Shown here piece after piece: positions 6,718-12,932 of a DNA stretch of 14,698 nt. Origin of the DNA: Halanaeroarchaeum sp051744605 (GTDB lineage: Archaea; Halobacteriota; Halobacteria; Halobacteriales; Halobacteriaceae); the NCBI GenBank assembly GCA_051744605.1, contig JBNJDE010000052.1, positions 1 through 14,698 of the forward strand, given 5' to 3'. The notes beneath the pieces are model-generated. The model searched no databases and was not told where the DNA came from. It saw nothing but the letters and a program-made list of their open reading frames with translations. Position 1 is the first letter of the stretch, and every line of letters starts with the position of its first letter. The position numbers were made by a program, and so were the translations under genes.

Positions 6718-6779
6718 GGGCTGTCTCTTTCGACGAAGTGACCGTCCAGCAGTACGACTCCGGGACCGATCGCCAATGA
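6714..6779 (+). CDS. Possible 21-residue translated ORF linking the SDR and FAH genes
   Basis: ATG at 6714-6716 overlaps the SDR stop and the TGA at 6777-6779 overlaps the FAH-family start, each as ATGA. The predicted peptide (MRAVSFDEVTVQQYDSGTDR followed by Q) begins like the N-terminus of zinc-type medium-chain alcohol dehydrogenases (MRAV-F-E), so it may be the remnant of a deleted gene. It may also be a real small protein, or simply a translated linker that keeps ribosomes moving to the next gene. The ATGA junction on both sides argues for translation; function is unknown. Confidence 0.4.
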   Translation: MRAVSFDEVTVQQYDSGTDRQ

Positions 6780-7603
6780 AGTTCCTCGCCCGTACCGCCA
6801 CCGGCGACCCGCTCCTGGGTGACGAGGCGGGGTTCGTCCCACTCTCCGCCGTCCACCCCGGCGTCGAGAGCGTTCGCGAGGCTCTCCCGCTGGCCGCTGC
6901 TGGCGACCTCGGTGAGGTCGACGAGGCGACCGCGTCGCGGGTCGAACCCCGGAATCTATCCTTCGGTCCTCCCCTCGAACGGTTCGGCAAGCTATGGGGC
7001 ATCGGTCTCAACTACGAGGAGCACGCCGGCGACCTGGACGAGGACCGTCCGACCGAACCCGCGAGTTTCCACAAGCCCGCGAACACGCTGGCCGGTCCCG
7101 GCGGTCCGATCCGCCTGCCGCCGACCGACCAGTCCGAGCGCGTCACCGCCGAGGCGGAACTGGCGGTCGTGATGGGCCGCGAGAGCAAGAACCTGGAGGC
7201 CGAGCAGGTCGACGACGTCGTGGCCGGCTACCTCCCGGTCATCGACATGACCGCCGAGGACGTCCTCCAGCGCAACCCGCGGTTCCTGACCAGAGCGAAG
7301 AGCTACGATAGCTTCCTCGTCGTCGGCCGGGCCATCGCGGTCCCCGAAGCGTCGATGGAGTTGGCGGATCTGACCGTGACGACCGAGGTGAACGGAACGG
7401 TCGAGGCCTCCAACGAGGTCCGCAACATGCTCTTCCCGCCCCGCGAGATCGTGCGCTTTCACTCCCAGGTCATGACCCTCGAACCGGGCGACGTCTTCAG
7501 CACGGGAACGCCGGGTGCGGCGCCTATCGACCCGGACGATCGGGTCCGTGCGATCGTCGACGACGTGGGAACGGTCTCGGCACCGGTCGTTCGTCCCGAT
7601 TGA
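6776..7603 (+). CDS. Fumarylacetoacetate hydrolase-family protein, possible 2,4-diketo-3-deoxy-acid hydrolase
   Basis: FAH-fold enzymes use a divalent metal to hydrolyse or decarboxylate beta-diketo acids. This 275-residue protein has the N-terminal cap and the FAH core. GIGLNYEEHA is at 75-84, with H83 as the likely catalytic His. K100 follows in FHKPAN. E126 and E128 (AEAEL) with D157 (VIDMTAED) are the expected metal ligands. KSYDSF is at 175-180 and the terminal GDVFSTGTPG at 238-247. In nonphosphorylative rhamnose and fucose pathways, a member of this family cleaves a 2,4-diketo-3-deoxy acid to pyruvate and lactate, with an SDR and an MR-type dehydratase upstream. That gene set recurs here, so this role is favoured by inference. 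Alternatives are acylpyruvate hydrolase, oxaloacetate decarboxylase or an aromatic meta-cleavage hydrolase. The start overlaps the preceding short ORF by ATGA. Confidence 0.85.
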   Translation: MKFLARTATGDPLLGDEAGFVPLSAVHPGVESVREALPLAAAGDLGEVDEATASRVEPRNLSFGPPLERFGKLWGIGLNYEEHAGDLDEDRPTEPASFHKPANTLAGPGGPIRLPPTDQSERVTAEAELAVVMGRESKNLEAEQVDDVVAGYLPVIDMTAEDVLQRNPRFLTRAKSYDSFLVVGRAIAVPEASMELADLTVTTEVNGTVEASNEVRNMLFPPREIVRFHSQVMTLEPGDVFSTGTPGAAPIDPDDRVRAIVDDVGTVSAPVVRPD

Positions 7604-7779
7604 GTGGTTTCGCCCACTGCGCGAGCTGATTCCGGTCACCGAGGTCTGCGACGACACTGCGGATACCGTCCCTCCGATCGGTGTCTTTGGGTTGATCGCC
7701 GTATTGACAAAGACTAGATATCGTTGCTACCCGTGGAATGTAGCGACAGTGGCGAGATGCCCGATCGATCTACCGTATA

Positions 7780-7803
7780 TCTTTCAGGTATGTTTTAGAA
7801 AGA
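7780..7803. promoter_or_regulatory. Interrupted inverted repeat at the BRE position of the TRAP promoter
   Basis: Arms TCTTTC (7780-7785) and GAAAGA (7798-7803) are separated by 12 bases. The right arm abuts the TATTAA box and occupies the TFB-recognition (BRE) position. A repressor or activator bound here would control transporter expression, but six-base arms are short and this is only a candidate. Confidence 0.3.
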
Positions 7804-7804
7804 C

Positions 7805-7810
7805 TATTAA
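7805..7810 (+). promoter_or_regulatory. TATA box of the TRAP transporter operon
   Basis: TATTAA lies 22-27 bases before the ATG at 7832, preceded by a purine-rich AGAAAG stretch that fits a BRE. This is the clearest promoter in the window and implies a leaderless mRNA. Confidence 0.6.
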
Positions 7811-7831
7811 CGTCTCCTCTACTTGTGAACA

Positions 7832-8956
7832 ATGGACATGAGCGACACAGGTGTGAACCGGCGGAAGTTCTTGTATGGCACAGCGACGGCGGGCATCATC
7901 GGCCTCGCCGGATGTAGCGGTAACGGCGATGGCGGAGACGACGGTGGCGATGGCGGAGACGACGGTGGCGATGGCGGAGACGACGGTGGAGACGGTGGCG
8001 ACGGCGGAGACGAGAGCCTCGAACTCCGGATCGGGACGTCGACGGGTGGAACTCGGGACGTCGGTCTCGCCGTCGAGCGGGCGGTCAGCGAAGAGAGTGA
8101 TACGCTCGATTATTCGACAGTCGAGAGTCCCGGTTACATCGGGACCCTCTACCGCCTCGACCAGGACCAGTTCGACGGCGGCATTACGGACAACAACTCG
8201 ATGAACAAGGCTCTGGCGGGCGAGGACGACTTCGAAGAGCAACCCATCGAGAACATCCCACTCCAGGGTTTCGGTGCGTTCCCGTACAGCATCTACATCG
8301 TGGCCCTCGACGGAACGGGAATCGAGACCTTCGACGACCTCGCTGGGAAGAACTTCTACCCGGCCGAACCGGGCTTCTCGACCCGCGGAACCACCCTCGA
8401 CGTCCTCTCACAAGAGCCGACGGCCGACATCTACGACCAGATGAACATCATGGACATGGGTGTAGGCGACGCGGCGGGCGCCGCCGAAGAGGAACGCATC
8501 GACGCGGCTATCGCGTACGGGACTCCGGGCGTCCGGTACACCGGCTGGGTGACCGAGATGGCATCGCGGGTCGACCTGCACTACGTCGAACCGACGGACG
8601 CACTCATCGAGTCCGCCGAATCTTTCGCCGGCGCAGGAACGTCGCGGACGCCTTACGACGAGTGGTCGCTTCCCGGCCAGGATATCGGCACCGACGAATT
8701 GTTCACCTGGGACCTCGAGATCAATTACGTCTTCACCGAGGACGCTAACCCGGACGCTGTCTACGAACTCTGCCGCGTCGTCGACGAGCACAACGACACG
8801 GTCAACGAGGCCGAAGAGCAGTTCCTCGACTTCGAGTCGACCGAGGACATGCTCGGACAGGTGATGGAGAGTGAGGATTTCCCGGTCCACCCGGGTGCCG
8901 TCCAGTACTACAAGGACAACGACGTCTGGGACACCGGCGACTACTACGAGGCCTGA
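7832..8956 (+). CDS. TAXI-family TRAP transporter substrate-binding lipoprotein
   Basis: This 374-residue extracytoplasmic receptor captures the substrate for the adjacent TRAP permease. The N-terminus carries a twin-arginine motif (NRRKFLYG, R10-R11), a hydrophobic stretch and a lipobox LAGC with C28 as the lipidated residue, so it should be Tat-exported and membrane-anchored. A Gly/Asp-rich linker (about 29-65), partly repetitive, holds it off the membrane, as in many haloarchaeal binding proteins. The mature domain starts LELRIGTSTGGT and continues with VESPGYIGTL, DLAGKNF and a GTPG segment, matching TAXI receptors of the TRAP class. TAXI substrates are mostly unassigned; glutamate and dicarboxylates are among those reported. 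By context a hydroxy or sugar acid is likely, or a dicarboxylate linked to the CoA module. The ATG at 7832 fits the promoter; a second ATG two codons later (7838) is possible. Confidence 0.9.
   Translation: MDMSDTGVNRRKFLYGTATAGIIGLAGCSGNGDGGDDGGDGGDDGGDGGDDGGDGGDGGDESLELRIGTSTGGTRDVGLAVERAVSEESDTLDYSTVESPGYIGTLYRLDQDQFDGGITDNNSMNKALAGEDDFEEQPIENIPLQGFGAFPYSIYIVALDGTGIETFDDLAGKNFYPAEPGFSTRGTTLDVLSQEPTADIYDQMNIMDMGVGDAAGAAEEERIDAAIAYGTPGVRYTGWVTEMASRVDLHYVEPTDALIESAESFAGAGTSRTPYDEWSLPGQDIGTDELFTWDLEINYVFTEDANPDAVYELCRVVDEHNDTVNEAEEQFLDFESTEDMLGQVMESEDFPVHPGAVQYYKDNDVWDTGDYYEA
7925..7987. repeat. 21-bp tandem repeat encoding the receptor linker (3 copies)
   Basis: Three identical units at 7925-7945, 7946-7966 and 7967-7987 each encode GDGGDDG in frame, followed by a degenerate copy. 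Copy-number change would alter only the length of the flexible tether between the lipid anchor and the receptor domain. Confidence 0.9.
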
Positions 8957-9014
8957 GCGACCTCGATTCCGCTACCGACCGATACGTCCGGCATACAACC
9001 CCTTACCGAAACAA

Positions 9015-9062
9015 CAATGAATTCAGAAACGGCCCTATTCACCAATGAATTCTGAAACGGCT
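9015..9062 (+). repeat. Duplicated start region: 20-bp imperfect direct repeats at the permease start
   Basis: Copies at 9015-9034 and 9043-9062 match at 18 of 20 bases, and each contains an ATG followed by AATTC, encoding MNSETA. The offset is 28 bases, so the copies are in different frames. The first ATG (9017) opens a 12-residue ORF that stops at 9055, overlapping the true permease start at 9045. It could be a regulatory upstream ORF or a recent duplication scar. Confidence 0.7.
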
Positions 9063-11036
9063 GAACGGAGTACCGTCACATCTATCGCCCTACGGGGACT
9101 CGACGTGTCCATCTTGGCGAGCGCGCTGGTCTTCTGGGCGATCGTTCTGTACTGGGCGAGAACGCAGGCGATCGGTCGGGGACAGTACGGCGTGATCTTC
9201 GTGGGCGCTATCCTCACGGTGTACGCACTCGATCAGACCAAGAAAGCACTGGAGAGCGGGGACAAACTCGACGCATTCGTCCTGTTGCCTGCCTCCATCG
9301 TCCTGATCTCGGCGTCGGTCTACTTCGCGTCGAATTACACCCAGGTATACGTCGTCCAGCAGGGATACGCACTCGAACACGAGTACATGCTGGCGCGGCT
9401 GATCATCATCTCGATACTGTATCTGACCTGGCGGGAGTTCGGCAACCTGTTCCTGGGGATCGTGGGTGGCGTGATGGTCTACGGGCTGTACGGTGATGCC
9501 ATCGAAGGCATCCTCGGCCACGGTGGGATGGGAGAGTTGACGTTGCTCCAGACGCTCGTCACCGACCTGTACGGCTTCTACGGGAGCCTGACCCAACTGA
9601 CGGCGGCGTGGATCGCACCGTTCCTGTTGTATGCCGGACTGCTGATGGCCTATGGTGCCTTCGATCTCATCTTGCGTGTCGCCATCAACTCGGCGAAGTA
9701 CATCGAATCGGGGGTCGCACAGACGGCGGTCCTGGCGTCCGCGGTCATCGGGTCGATCAACGGTTCGTACACCGCTAACGCGGCGATGACCGGGTCGTTC
9801 ACCATCCCGACGATGAAAGACAGCGGGATGCCAGCCCACGACGCGGCGGCCATCGAATCAGTCGCCTCGACGTCCGGGCAGGTCCTCCCGCCAGTGATGG
9901 GGGCCTCGGCGTTCGTGATGGCCTCTTACCTCCAGGTGCCGTATATCGACATCGTCGTCGCGGGACTCGTCCCGGCGGCGGTCCTGGTCGGGAGCATCGT
10001 CATCGCCGTCCACTACACGGCGATCAGTGGCCAGAGCGATCAGGAAATGGAGTTCTCGGAGTTCTTCGACGAGACGCTTTCGACACGGGAGAAGTGGGTC
10101 GAGGGGGTCCGTTTCGGTATCCCCTTCCTCGTGTTGATCTACCTGCTCGGGGTCGTCCAGTACACGGTGATGACCTCGGCGCTGTACACCATCATCGCCA
10201 TGGTTGTCTTGGGAATATCCGTCCCGACGATGACGCGGGTCTTTGACAGTACTGATACCGGTCCCGCCGCGGAATTCGTCCAACAGCTCCGCGATACGGC
10301 GAACGGATTCCGCCAGGGGGCCGTTATCCTCGCTCCCATCGCGATCATCCTCATCGCGATCAACGGCGTCATCGACATCTTCAGCGTGACGGGCGTGCCG
10401 AACAAGATCGCGTTGCTGTTGATCGACCTGTCTGGCGGCGTCTTGCTGTTCGCCGTCCTGCTGGGAATGGTCGTCGCGATCCTGATGGGGATCGGCATGC
10501 CGACGGTGGCCGCGTACGTGATCGTCGCGATCTTGATTGCACCCACGTTCATCTCCGACTTCGGGATCCCGCCAGTGACTGCCCACTACACCGTATTCTA
10601 CGCGGCGATCTTGGCGGGGATTACTCCACCGGTGGCGACGGCGGTGGTGGTGACCGCAGGTATCGCGGAGGCGAACTTCTGGCGGGTGAGTGGGTCCGCG
10701 ATCAAGATCGCCGCCCCGCTGTTCATCCTGCCGGTGACGTTCGTCTACAATCCGGCGATCGTCTCCTTCGAACTGGGACTCCCGACAGTCATCGCCGGCA
10801 CCTTCGTGTTGCTGGGTGCGATCACGATGATCTACGGGCTGAACTACCCCTTCGAGACGGGAATCGGAAAGACGCTCGCCCTGCGATTGGGGCTGACCGC
10901 ACTCGGGACCGTCATCATGGTTCACCCCGATGAGATCCTCAAACTGGCCGGAATCGCCGTCTTCGCAGCCATCTTCTTCGGCGAGAAGGTCATGACGAAA
11001 GGAATGCGAATTCCGTTCACGGGGGTGGGACAATGA
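9045..11036 (+). CDS. TRAP transporter fused permease (small DctQ-like plus large DctM-like domains)
   Basis: This 663-residue polytopic membrane protein carries out sodium- or proton-coupled import of the TAXI-bound substrate. The N-terminal part (to about 170) has several hydrophobic segments corresponding to the small subunit. The large-subunit part contains the TRAP signatures SINGSYTANAAMTGSFTIP (about 237-255) and ESVASTSGQVLPPVMGASAF (271-290), and a second conserved half with MGIGMPTVAAYV and AGITPPVATAVV. Fused Q/M permeases are typical partners of TAXI receptors. The start at 9045 gives the full product; an out-of-frame ATG with the same following bases lies 28 bases upstream. No separate TATA box was seen in the 88-bp gap after the receptor, so co-transcription is likely. 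Its stop overlaps the next gene (ATGA). Confidence 0.92.
   Translation: MNSETAERSTVTSIALRGLDVSILASALVFWAIVLYWARTQAIGRGQYGVIFVGAILTVYALDQTKKALESGDKLDAFVLLPASIVLISASVYFASNYTQVYVVQQGYALEHEYMLARLIIISILYLTWREFGNLFLGIVGGVMVYGLYGDAIEGILGHGGMGELTLLQTLVTDLYGFYGSLTQLTAAWIAPFLLYAGLLMAYGAFDLILRVAINSAKYIESGVAQTAVLASAVIGSINGSYTANAAMTGSFTIPTMKDSGMPAHDAAAIESVASTSGQVLPPVMGASAFVMASYLQVPYIDIVVAGLVPAAVLVGSIVIAVHYTAISGQSDQEMEFSEFFDETLSTREKWVEGVRFGIPFLVLIYLLGVVQYTVMTSALYTIIAMVVLGISVPTMTRVFDSTDTGPAAEFVQQLRDTANGFRQGAVILAPIAIILIAINGVIDIFSVTGVPNKIALLLIDLSGGVLLFAVLLGMVVAILMGIGMPTVAAYVIVAILIAPTFISDFGIPPVTAHYTVFYAAILAGITPPVATAVVVTAGIAEANFWRVSGSAIKIAAPLFILPVTFVYNPAIVSFELGLPTVIAGTFVLLGAITMIYGLNYPFETGIGKTLALRLGLTALGTVIMVHPDEILKLAGIAVFAAIFFGEKVMTKGMRIPFTGVGQ
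11021..11029 (+). promoter_or_regulatory. Shine-Dalgarno-like site for the 70-residue membrane protein
   Basis: The GGGGGTGGG stretch ends 3 bases before the ATG at 11033 and can pair with the CACCTCC end of archaeal 16S rRNA. It supports translation of the small gene in addition to ATGA coupling with the permease. Confidence 0.4.
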
Positions 11037-11245
11037 GCGATAGCGGTTCCGACCCGGCCCCCAAGGGCGACTTTCGGGAGGTGCTCCCGGAGAGTCTTCA
11101 CCCGGTCTACAGTCGCTGGCTGCTGGTGCAGGAGTTCCGCGAGACCCATGGCGACAGCTACACCGGCATCCTCGAGTCGATCGTCGCGTTCGTGCTCATC
11201 GGCGGATACGTCTACTGGCTGTACCTGTTCTTCGTCGTCGGCTAG
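11033..11245 (+). CDS. 70-residue single-span membrane protein coupled to the TRAP permease
   Basis: I do not recognise a named family. The peptide has a charged N-terminal half (about 1-42) and one strongly hydrophobic segment (about 47-69) that runs almost to the C-terminus, rich in aromatic residues (GGYVYWLYLFFVVG). It begins inside the permease stop codon (ATGA) behind a Shine-Dalgarno-like stretch, so it should be made with the transporter. A role as an accessory or stabilising subunit of the TRAP complex is inferred only from this coupling. Its stop (TAG) overlaps the stop of the convergent CoA-transferase gene by three bases. Confidence 0.7.
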   Translation: MSDSGSDPAPKGDFREVLPESLHPVYSRWLLVQEFRETHGDSYTGILESIVAFVLIGGYVYWLYLFFVVG

Positions 11246-12732
11246 TCGAGGGCGCCTCTGGGCTGCCACTCGGCCGCCCGCTCCACGTCCAGGGGGATGT
11301 GGCCGTGGTTCGTCTTCACGTCCGCCAGGTACGCCTCGAGCGCCGGTCGGTACTCGGGGTGGGCGCACTCCTCGACGATCAGTTCGGCACGTTCGACCGG
11401 CGAGCGGCCGCGCAGGTCGGCGACGCCCTGCTCGGTGACGAAGACGTCGACGTCGTGTTCGGTGTGATCGACGTGGAACGTCATCGGGACGACGCGGGAG
11501 ACGTCCTTGCCGGAGAGTTTCGAGGGGAGCGCGACGACACTCACGAGTGAGTTGCGGAAGAAGTCCCCCGACCCACCGATGCCGTTGATCATCCGCGACC
11601 CGCCGACGTGGGTCGAGTTCACGTTGCCGTAGATATCGACCTCGACGGCGCTGCTGACGCCGACGACGCCGAACCGGTCGATGAGGCCGGCGTGGTTGGA
11701 GACGTCGGCGGGTCGGAGCACCACGTCCTCGGCGTAGCGTTCGACGTCCGCGAACAGCCGGCGCTGGCCGTCCTCGGTCAGCGCCAGCGAGGTGGCACTC
11801 GCGGCGGTCAACTGCCCGGCGTCGAGCATGTCGAACAGCCCGTCCTGGATGACCTCGCCGAAGTACGCCAGCCGGCGGTCGCCGATGTCCAGGCCCTGTA
11901 TCTCGGTCATGAGGGCGTTGCCGAGCGACCCCACCCCGAACTGGAGGTGCAGCGCCTCCTCGAAGGCCGGCGAGCGCGCTATCTCACTCGCGAGGAAGTC
12001 CCGGAGATTCGCGGCGATGGCCCGGTCGGCCGACGTCGGCTCTCGGAACGTGTACGTCGAGTCGGGACGGTCGCTCTCGACGACCGCTCGGAGGGACGCC
12101 GGATCGAATCGGACGACCGATTCGCCGACGCGGTCCCCCGCGCGGTCGATGGGGATGGGCTCCCGGTTCGGTGGCGTACCGGGCCGGTAGACGTCGTGGA
12201 TGGCCTGCAGTTCGAGGGGCTGGGCGTGGTTGACCTCGACGATCAGCTCCGGAGCGGCGTCGACGAGCGCCGGCGTCTGGCCGAGCGACGTGGAGGGGAC
12301 GAACCACCCCTCGCCGACGGCGACCGCCTCGACCACCGCCACGTCCGGGTCGACCAGCCCGCCGTACTGCACCTCGTCGGCGATGGCGGAGACGTGGCGG
12401 TCGCTGAAGGCGATCGACCGGTCGTTGCTCGCCCGACGGGCGGCCGGGGAGGACTGGTAGGTGAACCGCCGTTCGATGCTCCCCGATTCGACGAGGTCGA
12501 CGTCGATCTCGTCGCCGACCTTCCCGCTATGGACCAGCGTGAGCGAGCGGTCGCGGTCCGAAGCGGCCAGTGCGAGTGGGACGGCTTTCGGATAGCCGAC
12601 GCTGCCGAAGCCACTCGTGAGGACGGTGGCCGTCTCGCCGATGGTTTCGGCCGCTTCCGTTGCGGTGGCCGTGGGGAGTGACCCGTACAGTCGCCCCTCG
12701 ATCGGGTCGGGTATCGACCGCGAACCGGTCAT
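11242..12732 (-). CDS. Acetyl-CoA hydrolase/transferase-family protein (class I CoA-transferase)
   Basis: Members of this family move CoA between carboxylic acids (for example succinyl-CoA:acetate, 4-hydroxybutyrate or propionate CoA-transferase) through a glutamyl-CoA thioester. The 496-residue length matches the family (about 500). E293 in YFGEVIQDG aligns with the catalytic Glu of the EVIQD block. VEVDIYGNVNSTHVGG (363-378) and NGIGGSGDFFRN (383-394, oxyanion loop) are the strongest signatures. TEQGVADLRG and ECAHPEYRP follow near the C-terminus. It is convergent with the TRAP operon, with overlapping stop codons. A TATA-like element and palindrome lie about 130-150 bases upstream. It could activate a carboxylate produced by the catabolic cluster, or recycle CoA for the neighbouring class III transferase. 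The donor and acceptor acids cannot be told from the sequence. Confidence 0.88.
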   Translation of the reverse strand: MTGSRSIPDPIEGRLYGSLPTATATEAAETIGETATVLTSGFGSVGYPKAVPLALAASDRDRSLTLVHSGKVGDEIDVDLVESGSIERRFTYQSSPAARRASNDRSIAFSDRHVSAIADEVQYGGLVDPDVAVVEAVAVGEGWFVPSTSLGQTPALVDAAPELIVEVNHAQPLELQAIHDVYRPGTPPNREPIPIDRAGDRVGESVVRFDPASLRAVVESDRPDSTYTFREPTSADRAIAANLRDFLASEIARSPAFEEALHLQFGVGSLGNALMTEIQGLDIGDRRLAYFGEVIQDGLFDMLDAGQLTAASATSLALTEDGQRRLFADVERYAEDVVLRPADVSNHAGLIDRFGVVGVSSAVEVDIYGNVNSTHVGGSRMINGIGGSGDFFRNSLVSVVALPSKLSGKDVSRVVPMTFHVDHTEHDVDVFVTEQGVADLRGRSPVERAELIVEECAHPEYRPALEAYLADVKTNHGHIPLDVERAAEWQPRGALD

Positions 12733-12860
12733 CGGTGGTCGGCCCCGTGGGTGTGCAGGCTGGCCGAGTCGGCAGTCGGTCGGTCGACGCAGACGGGCGA
12801 ACGGCGGTCGATCGTGTGGTCTACGGTGGTGGTGGTGCGCGCGAGCATTCGGTCACTGGA

Positions 12861-12872
12861 GAGTGCGCACTC
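12861..12872. promoter_or_regulatory. Perfect 12-bp palindrome, candidate operator
   Basis: GAGTGCGCACTC is fully self-complementary. On the minus strand it falls just downstream of the TATTTAATA element, between it and the expected transcription start, a classic repressor position. TCACTG occurs on both sides as a direct repeat (12853-12858 and 12871-12876). Confidence 0.35.
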
Positions 12873-12876
12873 ACTG

Positions 12877-12885
12877 TATTAAATA
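12877..12885 (-). promoter_or_regulatory. TATA-like element upstream of the CoA-transferase gene
   Basis: TATTTAATA on the minus strand is the most AT-rich stretch for several kilobases. If used, it would start a transcript near 12855 with a leader of about 120 bases, unusually long for a haloarchaeon. An alternative reading is a T-rich 3' end for the gene stopping at 12933. Confidence 0.35.
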
Positions 12886-12932
12886 ATCGGGGAGGACTCG
12901 TCGGTGTGCCAAGATCTTCGACGACCCCCTGG

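Larger units (their letters stand above)
7604..7831. other. 228-bp intergenic region with the TRAP promoter
   Basis: No coding potential was recognised. Base composition is clearly less GC-rich than the flanking genes, especially 7680-7830. It contains the TATTAA box and the TCTTTC/GAAAGA inverted repeat listed separately. No canonical terminator hairpin for the upstream gene was seen. Confidence 0.5.
12733..12932. other. 200-bp intergenic region between the two CoA-transferase genes
   Basis: No gene was recognised. No in-frame upstream start extends the CoA-transferase at 12732 before a stop near 12852. The segment at 12853-12885 holds repeated TCACTG motifs, a 12-bp palindrome and an AT-rich TATA-like element. 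The element could be the promoter of the downstream gene or part of the 3' end of the upstream one. Confidence 0.5.

Noticed and set aside
7704..7709. TTGACA resembling a bacterial -35 box
   Set aside because: The gene set and other promoters are archaeal, and no matching -10 element lies at the right distance. The TATTAA box at 7805-7810 explains the start better.
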